Positions 1 to 8,089 are shown, counted from the first letter of the stretch. The stretch is 64,000 bases of DNA from Chryseolinea soli (GCF_003589925.1 NZ_CP032382.1:3782001-3846000); one strand, 5' to 3'. Translations and numbers: made by a program. The notes: generated from the letters alone by a model not told the origin.

Positions 1-194
1 TTTCTCTCAGCGGAATAGGCTTCCAATGCTTTGCCATTGGAGAGAATGTAAATTCGTTGCTGCGTGCTGGTGATGAGTGCGTAGCTCTTGTACACCGTAT
101 AGCAGCAGATGAATACGCAAGCCAGTATGATTGCCAGTGTGAAGAGGCGAACATGGCTGAAGGCAGTGTCAATATTTTTGAGTTGCTGAAACAT
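1..194 (-). CDS. traK: Conjugative transposon protein TraK, N-terminal part (runs off the left edge)
   Basis: TraK is a bitopic inner-membrane component of the Bacteroidota conjugation apparatus, comparable in place to VirB8. The start codon is the ATG at 194-192, four bases after the traJ stop on the same strand. The visible 64 residues begin MFQQLKNIDTAFSHVRLF, followed by one membrane segment at about residues 17-37, then a stretch rich in Ser/Thr/Gln with the family-like pattern QQRIYILSNGKALEA. The same order (traJ then traK) is seen in Bacteroides conjugative transposons such as CTnDOT. The gene is cut by the window edge, so nothing can be said of the periplasmic domain. Confidence 0.8.
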   Translation of the reverse strand, partial: MFQQLKNIDTAFSHVRLFTLAIILACVFICCYTVYKSYALITSTQQRIYILSNGKALEAYSAER

Positions 195-197
195 GGG

Positions 198-1373
198 TTA
201 TGATTTATTGCCAGAAAGCTTGTCGCGCATAAAGCCATTGGATGAGTTTGATCCTTCGCTTTTTGCTGCGGATGCTTTTTCCTGATTGGCTGAAGTTGAT
301 TTGAAGGAGCTCGCAACGCTACCGGCTGTTGAAGAGACCATGGAAGCAGAACTACTTGTAGCACCGCCAAAAAGATTTGTTGCCTTGTGCAGTAGTGTAT
401 TATTCCCCCCGGCATGAACGATATAGCTTGCCACGGAAGGCACAGTGAAATAGCCGATGATACCGATGATGAGAAAGATGATATATGCCGTATCAGCAGC
501 ACTAAAGAAGGTATCTCCATACCGCTCAATTTGCTGCATATCAATCTTGAGCATGTTCTCCTGCACCTTGCCGATGATACTCCCGAAGATGTTGGCGACT
601 GGCAGCCAAAGGAAGACATTGATGTACCGGGCGATCCAAACGGTGAGTGTATTTTGAAGCCCATCAAATACCGACAGGCCGAACACCAATGGTCCCAGGA
701 TAGCCAGTACGATAAGGTAAAACGTTCGAAGTGTATTGATACAAAGCGCTGCCGCTTCGTATACAATCTCGAGTATCTCGGAAAGCCATTGCTTGATGAG
801 ATTCTTGATTCCATAGGCCGTCTTGGCCATCAGGAATTTCAATCCATTGCTTAACAAATCAGGATCTTCGTCACCACCCTCTGGGTTTTCATATTTATAC
901 CACTTGCCGTGCGTTCCTTCATCACCAAACAGTTGCCATGAAGTTGTGTTTTGAATAGCTTTCTCCCTTTCTTCGAGCAGATATTCAATGGCATTATTTG
1001 AATTGGTTACCATGGCGGCTGTGCCTGTCACGGTTGGTTGCAGCACACCATTGATCACCGCGAGTACTGAGGGGAACAGCAGTATAGCAAGTCCTATGGC
1101 GAAAGGACGAAGCAATGGATAGAAGTCGATAGGCTCGGCGTTCGCGATGTTACGCCATACGCGCGAGGCGATGTACCAAAGGGCTGCGAAACCCGCGATG
1201 CCCTGGCCTACACCGATGAGCTGATAGCATAAGGGGATCATGTCCTCGTACAGCTGGTCGAGTACACTCTGCATGCTGTGAATTTCTCCTGCGAATGTTT
1301 GTGCGCTGGAAAACAGTGGAAATAGTATTCCCGTGACCGCGATGACGGCGGTCTTTAAAAACCTGTCTTTCAT
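198..1373 (-). CDS. traJ: Conjugative transposon protein TraJ (VirB6/TrbL-like inner-membrane channel protein)
   Basis: A 391-residue polytopic membrane protein. Residues 1-25 look like a signal or first membrane segment, and at least five further hydrophobic segments lie between about residues 50 and 325 (for example around FAIGLAILLFPSVLAVI and TAYIIFLIIGIIGYFTV). The last 70 residues are Ser/Ala/Asn rich and hydrophilic. This layout and the position between a TraI-like gene and traK match TraJ of Bacteroidota conjugative transposons, which is thought to form part of the inner-membrane channel. The ATG at 1373 is used. It is ten bases from the preceding gene, consistent with one long tra transcript. 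Confidence 0.85.
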   Translation of the reverse strand: MKDRFLKTAVIAVTGILFPLFSSAQTFAGEIHSMQSVLDQLYEDMIPLCYQLIGVGQGIAGFAALWYIASRVWRNIANAEPIDFYPLLRPFAIGLAILLFPSVLAVINGVLQPTVTGTAAMVTNSNNAIEYLLEEREKAIQNTTSWQLFGDEGTHGKWYKYENPEGGDEDPDLLSNGLKFLMAKTAYGIKNLIKQWLSEILEIVYEAAALCINTLRTFYLIVLAILGPLVFGLSVFDGLQNTLTVWIARYINVFLWLPVANIFGSIIGKVQENMLKIDMQQIERYGDTFFSAADTAYIIFLIIGIIGYFTVPSVASYIVHAGGNNTLLHKATNLFGGATSSSASMVSSTAGSVASSFKSTSANQEKASAAKSEGSNSSNGFMRDKLSGNKS

Positions 1374-1383
1374 ATTATTTTTG

Positions 1384-2019
1384 TTAAGGAGCTATTCCGT
1401 GGAGTTTCTTATTTGTGTTGACTTCATGCCGGGCCTTAGCCCGCTCTATCACCAGTATTTTCGTGTTACCGTTAAATACCTTTAGAAAAATTACCTTCTC
1501 TTCCATTTCGAGATAAATTCTGTCAATGGATTTGATTCGTTCCTCATCACTCATGCGTATCTTGGAGGCCGTTACGATGGTGATGAGTTCATCCAGATTG
1601 CGCAAACTCTGCTTGAAGAGGTAGCTGTATACGTTGTTGAGGTATTTGATTTCTCTTACCGTCAGGTTGGGATCGTTTCGAAATACCTCGTATGCCCGCT
1701 TATACTCCTTGACAATCATTTCCTGATACTGAATGATTAGGGGTATTCGTTTATATTGCCGGACTACGGGACTAACCGCGTATAATCCATCCAGAAATGT
1801 CCGGTGCAAATTGAAGTTACCTTCCGATATGTCTTTGATGGTGTTGTATCCCTTGGTTAGTATTTTATATCCCTTGTACATGTTATCCAGAATCTCTTCC
1901 AGCTGTTTAAGCTTGGTATAGTTCAGAACAAGCTGCTGTATTTCCTGCGCCTGCCCAATTGCCAAACGGATGTTGATCATTGTGATGACAACCACCATAA
2001 GTATTTTTATCCTTTTCAT
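1384..2019 (-). CDS. TraI/TerB-like secreted helical protein, paralogue 1
   Basis: A 211-residue protein with an N-terminal hydrophobic segment (residues 4-20) ending near AIGQAQ, suggesting export to the periplasm. The rest is predicted to be almost entirely helical. It shares the pattern K-x-L-x-x-G-Y-x-x-x-x-x-G, then I-x-x-G-x-F-x-L, then a mid-protein I-x-Y-x-x-x-V-Y with the next gene upstream in the operon (2032-2685), and more weakly with TraI at 2951. In Bacteroidota elements such proteins are often labelled TerB family or TraI. Their exact role in the transfer channel is not known to me. The ATG at 2019 sits 12 bases after the previous stop. Confidence 0.7.
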   Translation of the reverse strand: MKRIKILMVVVITMINIRLAIGQAQEIQQLVLNYTKLKQLEEILDNMYKGYKILTKGYNTIKDISEGNFNLHRTFLDGLYAVSPVVRQYKRIPLIIQYQEMIVKEYKRAYEVFRNDPNLTVREIKYLNNVYSYLFKQSLRNLDELITIVTASKIRMSDEERIKSIDRIYLEMEEKVIFLKVFNGNTKILVIERAKARHEVNTNKKLHGIAP

Positions 2020-2031
2020 AGAACAGGTTGT

Positions 2032-2685
2032 TTATGGATTATTGATCGTATAGAGCTTCCTTATAGATTGAATTTCATGCTGCTCCCTGGCTCTTTGAAG
2101 GCCGAGCATTTTTGTACCGGCTACAAAGTCTTTGGTGAACGCATACTGATCTTGCACGTCAGCATGAACTTTGTCCAAACGCTCAAGCCGTTCATCGTCT
2201 TTCATTTCGGCTTCACCTGCGGTGGTAATGAAGGTGAGTTCATCTACTGCATTGTTTCCTTCTGAAAGCATGCCATTATATACTGCCTTCACATAGTTGA
2301 TATCACCGGTGGTATAGTGACTATCCGAATTGCAATAGTCGATCAGGCGCTTAAATTCATTGATGATGGTTTGCTGGTACATGAGGATTTCATTCACCTT
2401 GGGTGATTTCCTGATTAGTGGATTGACTTGTTTTAAAGAATTGAAGTAATCCTTGTCAAGGTTGAACGCACCGTCTTTAATATCACCAATGACGGTCAGG
2501 CCTTTGTCTACAATCTTGTATCCCGTCTTCAGATATTCGAGGTAGACTTTGAGGGCTGCGATCTGCTGGATCAGGTATTTACGCTGAGTTTTCTTTTGCC
2601 TAAGCCATTCGTTTAAATTTGGCGACTGCGCCAGGACGATGACGCAGCATAGTACCATCCCTATTGTCATTCCGATCTTTTTCAT
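2032..2685 (-). CDS. TraI/TerB-like secreted helical protein, paralogue 2
   Basis: A 217-residue exported helical protein, clearly a sibling of the neighbouring 211-residue protein: both carry a K-T/K-G-Y-K motif early on, an internal G-x-F-N-L, and a C-terminal R-A-R-x-x-H-E-I/V with a following K-L-Y or K-L-H. The ATG at 2685 is chosen because it puts a signal-like segment (MKKIGMTIGMVLCCVIVLAQ) at the N-terminus. A GTG at 2721 would add 12 charged residues and would overlap the stop of the upstream reading frame as GTGA. Tandem duplication of this family inside the tra operon is seen directly in the sequence; functional divergence is inference. Confidence 0.7.
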   Translation of the reverse strand: MKKIGMTIGMVLCCVIVLAQSPNLNEWLRQKKTQRKYLIQQIAALKVYLEYLKTGYKIVDKGLTVIGDIKDGAFNLDKDYFNSLKQVNPLIRKSPKVNEILMYQQTIINEFKRLIDYCNSDSHYTTGDINYVKAVYNGMLSEGNNAVDELTFITTAGEAEMKDDERLERLDKVHADVQDQYAFTKDFVAGTKMLGLQRAREQHEIQSIRKLYTINNP

Positions 2686-2717
2686 GGCTATTGTCTTATT
2701 ATCGTTGTCTTTGGTTT

Positions 2718-2958
2718 TCACTTTATCTCTTTGAGTAAATCATGCAGGCGAAGCATCTCCCCGTGAAGCTCGCCCGCCAAGGTGCTGTAACCTTCCCAGT
2801 TCATCTTTGATGTCGGATTTGTCAAAGGATTGGAAACCGCGTGCGATGATCTTCTCCCGGATGGTAGTTAGCTGGCTGAGCGGATGACTGAACCGAAAGC
2901 TTATTACAATCAGGTTGCTGATGTGCTGCGGTACGCTTTGAAGGGTTGCACTATTCAT
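2718..2958 (-). pseudogene. Small tra-operon gene, apparently frameshifted
   Basis: The frame that starts at the ATG 2958 overlaps the end of TraI by 8 bases and encodes about 50 plausible residues up to DKSDIKDEL. It then runs into unlikely sequence ending at 2740. A second frame beginning near 2804 reads MNWEGYSTLAGELHGEMLRL and finishes HDLLKEIK at the TGA 2720-2718, a much more protein-like ending. That TGA overlaps a possible GTG start of the next gene. Joining the two frames near 2804 would give a protein of about 77 residues. I infer a small indel in a real, translationally coupled gene. It could also be two short overlapping genes or programmed frameshifting. No function recognised. 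Confidence 0.5.
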
Positions 2959-3646
2959 TTTTCAGGCCGTATATTTTTTTCACCCGATCGATCTCATTCT
3001 GCGTCTTCGCCCTGCTGATACTGAGCTGATAGGTATGCATATTGAATTCCAGCAGATCCATCAGATTCTGTTCAATCCGCTCACCGGTTTGCATGATAAT
3101 GGCGAGACGCTGCGCATCTGTCATTTTGGTTTTGTATGAATTGATGACCAGCACCAGCTGATCCAGGTTTCGCATGCTTTCATTGAGGATGCCCTTGTAA
3201 ACACGATACATGTAATCGATCTCCCGTTCGGTAAAATGATTATCCTGTTTCACCAGATTCCATGCGCGATTGTATTCGGTAATAATCCGTTTCTGTTTTT
3301 CGATAACCTGTTTGATTCGCTGATAGGCAGCCAGTGTGTTTTTGATTTGCCACAATTCATCATAATAGATTTCATAGATCTTTCGGTGCTTCTCGGTCCA
3401 CTCGGCAATTTCGGTGAGCTTTAGTTCGGACAATTTATTTTCCAGTACCTTCTGCGCATTCTGAAGCCAGATCGTCTTTGTCTGTAGCCGCTGAATCATC
3501 AGGTCAAATGCCTTGATGACTTGGATCACTGCTTTTTTGATGATCGCTACAATCGGAATGACGGCATGCGCGTCTTTCGTTGGCGTGGCGGTAAGGCATA
3601 CGATCGCGATTATCAGGACAAAGAGTTTTAGTCTGATCCATTGCAT
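2951..3646 (-). CDS. traI: Conjugative transposon protein TraI
   Basis: A 231-residue exported helical protein that I recognise as TraI of Bacteroidota conjugative transposons. The block IKKAVIQVIKAFDLMIQRLQ, the T-I-W-L-Q-N-A-Q-K segment, E-W-x-E-K-x-R and a later E-I-D-Y-M-x-x-V-Y-x-G-I-L are characteristic. An N-terminal hydrophobic segment (residues 5-25) suggests export. The ATG at 3646 is preferred over a TTG six bases earlier. It lies just downstream of traG and overlaps the small frameshifted gene that follows. It is the most canonical of three related proteins in this operon. Its biochemical role is not established to my knowledge. Confidence 0.8.
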   Translation of the reverse strand: MQWIRLKLFVLIIAIVCLTATPTKDAHAVIPIVAIIKKAVIQVIKAFDLMIQRLQTKTIWLQNAQKVLENKLSELKLTEIAEWTEKHRKIYEIYYDELWQIKNTLAAYQRIKQVIEKQKRIITEYNRAWNLVKQDNHFTEREIDYMYRVYKGILNESMRNLDQLVLVINSYKTKMTDAQRLAIIMQTGERIEQNLMDLLEFNMHTYQLSISRAKTQNEIDRVKKIYGLKNE

Positions 3647-3657
3647 AGTCAATCCGG

Positions 3658-6138
3658 TTAAGCTGCGTTTCCTAAACGAATGTCATTGGCCAGCGCAGCA
3701 ATTCCTTTACGGATATCACCGCCCCATTTTTTGGTATAGGCCTGCACTTTCATTTTCTCCGACTCCTCAGTGGTGTAAGCCAGGTACTCTTCGAGCGATA
3801 CCTCAGTGGCATATACTTTCGAAAGCACTCCACCCAGACTAATAAACACTTCCTTGTATCTACGTGAGGGGTCATTGCTTTTGTTGATGGAAAGCACCAA
3901 CGCTTTCTCTTTGTCGGTAAGTCCCAGCAGTTCCTGTATCTGGTCAAACTTGTTTTGGTACTTGCTTTGGTCCAGCAATATTTTACAATCGGAGTTGTTG
4001 ATGATGGCTTGTTTCACCACCGGTGAACTGATAATGTCTTCGACTTCCTGCGTCACGACAATGGCTTCGCCATAGAACTTGCGCACGGTCTTGAACAGGT
4101 ATTTGATGTATTCAGCCATTCCCTCCTTTGCGATCGCCTTCCAGGCTTCTTCAATGAGAATCATTTTCCGGATCCCTTTGAGCTTGCGCATCTTGGAAAT
4201 AAAGACCTCCATGATGATGATTGTTACCACCGGGAAAAGAATCGGATGGTCTTTGATGTTGTCGAGCTCAAAGACGATAAAGCGTTCCGTGAGCAGATCA
4301 AGGTTTTCACTTGCATTCAGGAGGTAATCGAACTCACCTCCCTTGTAGTACGGACGCAGTACGTAAAGGAAGTTTTCAACATCAAAGTCTTTGTCTTTGA
4401 CCTTGTCGTCCTTGAGGACTTTGACAAATTCATCGCGTACGAATTCATAGTATGTATTGAAACAGGGAAATAGCTTTTTGTTCTTGGCTAGCTTATCGTA
4501 ATACATCTGAAGGGAAATGGACAGCGCGACATATTCAGAGCGACTAAATGTTTCATCGTCCTTCTTGGCCAGGGCCAGCAGCAACGTTTTAATGCTTTCC
4601 TTTTTCTCAGTGTCGAGTATATCGCCTTCTGAAATGTAAAACGGATTGAACCTGATCGGACTTGTTTCCGTGTAGGTGAAATAATAGCCGTTGACCAGAT
4701 CACAGAGACCTTTGTAGGAATGTCCTACGTCCACCAGTACAATGTGAGTTCCTTGCTCGTAGTAGGATCGCACCATGTGATTGGTGAAGAATGATTTTCC
4801 ACTTCCGGAGGGACCCAGGATAAACTTGTTCCGGTTGGTGATGATCCCCCTCTTGACCGGCTCATCGGAAATGTCCACGTGAACCGGTTTGCCGGTAAGA
4901 CGATCCCCCATGCGTATTCCTACCGGACTAATGGAAGAGCGGTAAGAAGTTTCCAGGTTAAGAAAACAAGTAGCTTGCTCAGCAAACGTGTCGAAGGTAT
5001 CATTCATTGGAAAGTCCGCTTCGTTGCCAGGGATACCTGCCCAGAAAATCTGTGGAGCCCCGTCCATTTCCTGTTTGGCTACGGCATCCATCTGTGCCAA
5101 TGCCGAAGAGACCTGTGTTTTGAGTTCCTTGAGATCGCTCTTGTTATCGGTCCACACCATGACGTTGAAGTGTGCCTTCACAGGCTGACGCTGTGAACCA
5201 ATGGCTTCATTTAAAAAGTCACTGGTCGCATCCCGGCTGATGGCATTTTCCCTGGAATAGGTGGAAAGCGATTGGAGGCGAAGACGCTTGGCTTCCAATA
5301 GCTTTATGGTCTTCTGCACATCTTCAATAAGAATGTACTGATTGTAGATATGGTTGCAGGAAAGAAGCTGGCCGAGTGGTGAGGCAAAGCCGATGCTGAA
5401 TTTGGTTTTATCTGAAGAATACTTGTCGAAGTTGATGCGTGATCCGCAAAGACCAGGAAGATCTTCCACATCCGAGAGTGCATAGAGCTGGCAATATTGA
5501 TCACCGATTTTAAGTCCGTCTTTGAAATGAATATCCTTGATCATGGGGGCTTCGTCTTCTGCCAGTAAAAAGCAGTATCGTTCGAGTAGTCCTGCACTTC
5601 GCGCGGTTCCGGCAAGCTGATCGTTATCAATCCGATTCAGCTTTACAAAGCCGCTGTCGGAAAGAATGCGTTCGAACTGACCGGCACAGTCCAGGAACTC
5701 CTGTGTGCGCAATGGATTGATGGTCTCTTGTGGCACAATGCTGCTTCGAAGAAGATTTGAAAACATGGAGCTCGACTGTTTCCGGTCCATTGCTTTCTGT
5801 GTAAGCATAATGTAGCATTTGTGTTGCAGGAATGGGCGTTCGTTAAAAAAACGTTCGCTAGAACGGGACAGAAAAGAGAGATCGGTATTTTCAAAATCCG
5901 CTTTGTGTTTTTGAGAAAAGAACCAATCCTGCTTATGGAAAACTGCGTTCTTTGGAAGAACCTTAATGGCCTTAATCCACACCTGGTGAAAGGCTTCATA
6001 GTCCTGGTTAGAGAGTGTGAATATTTCCGGCAGGAATGCTTCGTAGGCAAGCGTGATGTCTCCCTGTTTGGAGAGAATGCAGTCGTGTTCTACTTTATAG
6101 ATGGGAAATGTTTTGAGCAATGGAATACTTTGTGACAT
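3658..6138 (-). CDS. traG: Conjugation system ATPase TraG (VirB4 family)
   Basis: An 826-residue ATPase that powers assembly of the mating channel at the inner membrane. The Walker A motif GPSGSGKS is at about residues 442-449, and a Walker B-type strand ending ILIEEAW is at about 657-664, followed by the KFYGEAIVVTQEVEDI segment typical of VirB4/TraC proteins. The N-terminal half matches the TraG N-terminal region of Bacteroidota elements (LLKTFPIYKVEHDCILS near the start, then an internal block with KCYIMLTQKA). The open frame extends 26 codons further upstream, but the ATG at 6138 is four bases from the traF stop and gives the usual N-terminus. No damage to the motifs is visible. Confidence 0.92.
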   Translation of the reverse strand: MSQSIPLLKTFPIYKVEHDCILSKQGDITLAYEAFLPEIFTLSNQDYEAFHQVWIKAIKVLPKNAVFHKQDWFFSQKHKADFENTDLSFLSRSSERFFNERPFLQHKCYIMLTQKAMDRKQSSSMFSNLLRSSIVPQETINPLRTQEFLDCAGQFERILSDSGFVKLNRIDNDQLAGTARSAGLLERYCFLLAEDEAPMIKDIHFKDGLKIGDQYCQLYALSDVEDLPGLCGSRINFDKYSSDKTKFSIGFASPLGQLLSCNHIYNQYILIEDVQKTIKLLEAKRLRLQSLSTYSRENAISRDATSDFLNEAIGSQRQPVKAHFNVMVWTDNKSDLKELKTQVSSALAQMDAVAKQEMDGAPQIFWAGIPGNEADFPMNDTFDTFAEQATCFLNLETSYRSSISPVGIRMGDRLTGKPVHVDISDEPVKRGIITNRNKFILGPSGSGKSFFTNHMVRSYYEQGTHIVLVDVGHSYKGLCDLVNGYYFTYTETSPIRFNPFYISEGDILDTEKKESIKTLLLALAKKDDETFSRSEYVALSISLQMYYDKLAKNKKLFPCFNTYYEFVRDEFVKVLKDDKVKDKDFDVENFLYVLRPYYKGGEFDYLLNASENLDLLTERFIVFELDNIKDHPILFPVVTIIIMEVFISKMRKLKGIRKMILIEEAWKAIAKEGMAEYIKYLFKTVRKFYGEAIVVTQEVEDIISSPVVKQAIINNSDCKILLDQSKYQNKFDQIQELLGLTDKEKALVLSINKSNDPSRRYKEVFISLGGVLSKVYATEVSLEEYLAYTTEESEKMKVQAYTKKWGGDIRKGIAALANDIRLGNAA

Positions 6139-6142
6139 GGTG

Positions 6143-6463
6143 TTACATTTTTTTGAGTTGGATAAAAAGAGTCCGGGTGTTCCCAACCAGACTGTCGGGG
6201 ATGTTTCTGCGGGCAAGCCGTTTTAAAAGGCCGTGTTGCCCGTAGCTGTCGCTGAGTTTATAGATGCCAATGAAAAGCAGTGTTCCGAGAAGGGCAATGA
6301 TTCCCAGACAGACAAACATGTTTACTCCAGCGATGTAGAGTACCGCGAACACCACCAGTAGCAGCACTATGCCTGCACCGAGGTATCCAATGTATTGGGC
6401 TTTCAAGCCTTTGAATTCAATAGGCTTGTTGATGCCTTTGTTGATTTTGTATACACTATTCAT
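6143..6463 (-). CDS. traF: Conjugative transposon protein TraF (DUF4133, VirB3-like)
   Basis: A 106-residue membrane protein starting MNSVYKINKGINKPIEFKGL, a signature of the DUF4133/TraF family of Bacteroidota transfer operons. Two closely spaced hydrophobic segments span about residues 26-70, followed by a basic C-terminus with RRNIPDSL. By position (directly before the VirB4-type ATPase) and topology it corresponds to VirB3, which works with the ATPase at the inner membrane. Its stop is followed four bases later by the traG start. Confidence 0.88.
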   Translation of the reverse strand: MNSVYKINKGINKPIEFKGLKAQYIGYLGAGIVLLLVVFAVLYIAGVNMFVCLGIIALLGTLLFIGIYKLSDSYGQHGLLKRLARRNIPDSLVGNTRTLFIQLKKM

Positions 6464-6475
6464 AGTTGCTCGTGA

Positions 6476-6703
6476 TTAAATTCCTCTTCCTTTTCTGCGA
6501 TTCCTGAGAGGCTTATCGTCCGGGATATCCGTTTTCTTTTCTGGATTCGCGCGATGGCGATTTGCGCTTTCATAAAGTTCATCGTCACCTTTTTCAAGTT
6601 TTCGATCCCACATCTTTTCGAGGATGTCGATCTCACGTTCAAGCTGATCTTCGGAGCGATCGTCTTTGGTCGGTTTGTTGTGTTTGGATTTCATAATCGC
6701 CAT
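6476..6703 (-). CDS. Small hydrophilic protein of the tra operon, unknown function
   Basis: A 75-residue very charged protein (many Lys, Arg, Asp, Glu) without a signal peptide or membrane segment. The start could be ATG 6703 or ATG 6694 (MKSKHNKP). It lies 3 bases after the traE stop and 12 bases before traF. The acidic-basic alternation suggests a soluble, possibly helical or disordered protein. I do not recognise a family. Its tight spacing in the operon supports it being translated. Confidence 0.55.
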   Translation of the reverse strand: MAIMKSKHNKPTKDDRSEDQLEREIDILEKMWDRKLEKGDDELYESANRHRANPEKKTDIPDDKPLRNRRKGRGI

Positions 6704-6706
6704 TGC

Positions 6707-7042
6707 TTACACTCCGAAGAAAGACTTCAGCACGGTAGCAACGACCACCAGGAATATGCAACTGCCAAACCACGCGGCTGCAACGCGGCCCGTGTCGGGA
6801 TCGCCACCATTCCATTTCTGATATACTTTCACAGCACCGATGAGACCGAGTACTGCACCGATGGCATACATGAGATTAGTTCCCGTGTCGAAGTAACTTC
6901 GAACGCGCATGTTGGCTTCGTTAATACCCGCGTTGCCATCCTGTGCATAGGCTTGCAGGTAAGTGAGCGAATAGACTGTGAGTGCCACAAAGAAGGCCTT
7001 GCCTTTCCTGAAGATGATTTGTGTTTTAGTTTTTGATAGCAT
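6707..7042 (-). CDS. traE: Conjugative transposon protein TraE (DUF4134, VirB2-like)
   Basis: A 111-residue protein with a signal-like N-terminus (cleavage plausible after AYAQ) and two membrane segments, at about residues 56-73 and 90-108. The pattern Y-F-D-x-G-x-x-L-M-Y-A-I-G-A-V-x-G-L-x-G-A-V-K-V-Y-x-K-W-N-x-G-D-P-D-T is typical of DUF4134/TraE. The size, topology and place before VirB3- and VirB4-type genes suggest it is the pilin-like VirB2 counterpart. The ATG at 7042 is chosen over upstream in-frame starts because it directly precedes the exported part. Confidence 0.88.
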   Translation of the reverse strand: MLSKTKTQIIFRKGKAFFVALTVYSLTYLQAYAQDGNAGINEANMRVRSYFDTGTNLMYAIGAVLGLIGAVKVYQKWNGGDPDTGRVAAAWFGSCIFLVVVATVLKSFFGV

Positions 7043-7062
7043 AAAAGTTTTGATTTGAATGA

Positions 7063-7638
7063 TTATTTGTTTGCGGATTGCGAGGTGAGATTCCACCAAC
7101 TCATTACTTCATCGGAGGAGAGCTCAAAGGCGAATTGCTCTTTGGAAGCATCGCAGATGTAGAAGCTGATCGCCAATGGATAGGAGGTATTTTGCAGATG
7201 GGGGTAGCGGATAAACAATGCATTGAACAATGCTTCGCTTTCCGACTTACCCGTCCCATATTCTGCAATGAGTTGAATGAGCGTTTTGATTTCCTCCAGC
7301 AGGTCAGCTACTGTTCCGATCAAGAGCTGGTCTTTCTCTCCGCTATGAATTGTTTCTGGTTCTTCATCCTTGCCGGATGTGATGATATCTTCTGACGAGA
7401 TTTCTGAGGAACGGATTGCATACGACTCAGGCAAAGCCTGCGCAACACCCATGAGATTTTCGATGGGTTCTTTTAGTTCGGGTTCAGCTGAAGGGGATGG
7501 GATAGAAGGGTGAGACAAAGATTTTACCCAATCGGCAATTTCTTTGCGATACAGCATGAGTGAAGTGATCGAGTAGTAACCCGCAACAAGAAGTGTTGTG
7601 AGGGTAAGGAATGATTGCCAGGAGATAAAGTTGAACAT
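7063..7638 (-). CDS. Membrane-anchored protein at the head of the tra operon, unknown function
   Basis: A 191-residue protein with one N-terminal membrane segment (about residues 6-26), then a Pro/Ser/Glu-rich linker (about 42-65), and a C-terminal acidic helical domain containing LLEEIKTLIQLIAEYGTG and ending WWNLTSQSANK. It is the first gene of the leftward tra operon, ahead of traE, a position where Bacteroidota elements often carry poorly conserved hypothetical genes. No known domain recognised. The start ATG 7638 is abutted by a hairpin (7641-7663), so its translation may be controlled. Confidence 0.65.
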   Translation of the reverse strand: MFNFISWQSFLTLTTLLVAGYYSITSLMLYRKEIADWVKSLSHPSIPSPSAEPELKEPIENLMGVAQALPESYAIRSSEISSEDIITSGKDEEPETIHSGEKDQLLIGTVADLLEEIKTLIQLIAEYGTGKSESEALFNALFIRYPHLQNTSYPLAISFYICDASKEQFAFELSSDEVMSWWNLTSQSANK

Positions 7639-7640
7639 AT

Positions 7641-7711
7641 GCCTTCGCGTTTGATTCGAAGGCGAAAATCAGTCAGTTTAAAAAGTACTATGCACAACTT
7701 GCAGCAAGTTG
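7641..7711 (-). promoter_or_regulatory. Leader hairpin and 17-bp palindrome upstream of the tra operon
   Basis: Reading leftwards towards traE there is a perfect odd palindrome CAACTTGCAGCAAGTTG at 7695-7711. About 30 bases further is a hairpin with a 7-bp stem (GCCTTCG with CGAAGGC, 9-base loop) at 7641-7663 that ends two bases before the ATG at 7638. On the minus strand a TACTTTTT near 7681-7688 loosely resembles the Bacteroidota -7 box TAnnTTTG, and the palindrome would cover the expected -33 region. An operator plus leader hairpin controlling transfer genes is inferred from position. RteC or another element-encoded regulator is the natural candidate ligand. Confidence 0.45.
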
Positions 7712-7985
7712 CGTGCGATTTATTTTTCTGAGGCTGTAGGGATCAATATTTGTTCCTCTCAATAGCGAGCGCCAAAAGGAAGCAGATACTATGAAATTCT
7801 TCCCTTGCGCAGTAAGCATTGATTTAATTTGATTCGGTTATGTTCCATGTGGAAGCAAGCCCGCTTGAAGAAATGGATCGAGTCGAAAGATTTTACGATG
7901 CCTTTGGCATTGTACGGGATTGCTATAGTTCTACCTGTTTGAGATACTGTTCAAACATTCTGATTTGTTTTGCCTCGCCATTGTT
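7712..7985. other. Intergenic stretch between the tra operon and rteC
   Basis: The whole gap between the tra operon and rteC is about 450 bases. This part contains only one short open frame (7840-8037) whose translation looks random and is rich in Cys and Leu. I see no convincing gene here. The structured elements on either side are listed separately. Confidence 0.4.
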
Positions 7986-8005
7986 AAAATGGGCTTTAAA
8001 GCCCA
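7986..8005 (-). terminator. Likely terminator of the mob-rteC transcript
   Basis: A perfect 16-bp palindrome TGGGCTTTAAAGCCCA at 7990-8005, followed on the minus strand by TTTT. The RNA would form a six-base stem with a UUAA loop and a U-run. It lies 85 bases after the rteC stop. Two more inverted repeats precede it on the minus strand: ATTGATATCAAT at 8061-8072 and an 8-bp stem TATTTCTA/TAGAAATA at 8019-8042. Confidence 0.55.
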
Positions 8006-8089
8006 GAAATCTCGTCAATATTTCTATTTATTATTAGAAATAACAATTTTCAGAAATATTATTGATATCAATGTCTTCCTTCCCGCCAT

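Noticed and set aside
414..854. 146-codon plus-strand open frame inside traJ
   Set aside because: Antisense shadow of a well-supported membrane protein gene; composition rich in Asp and His as expected for the reverse of hydrophobic codons.
7840..8037. 65-codon plus-strand open frame between tra and rteC
   Set aside because: Random-looking composition and it crosses the terminator-like palindrome; no coupling to neighbours.
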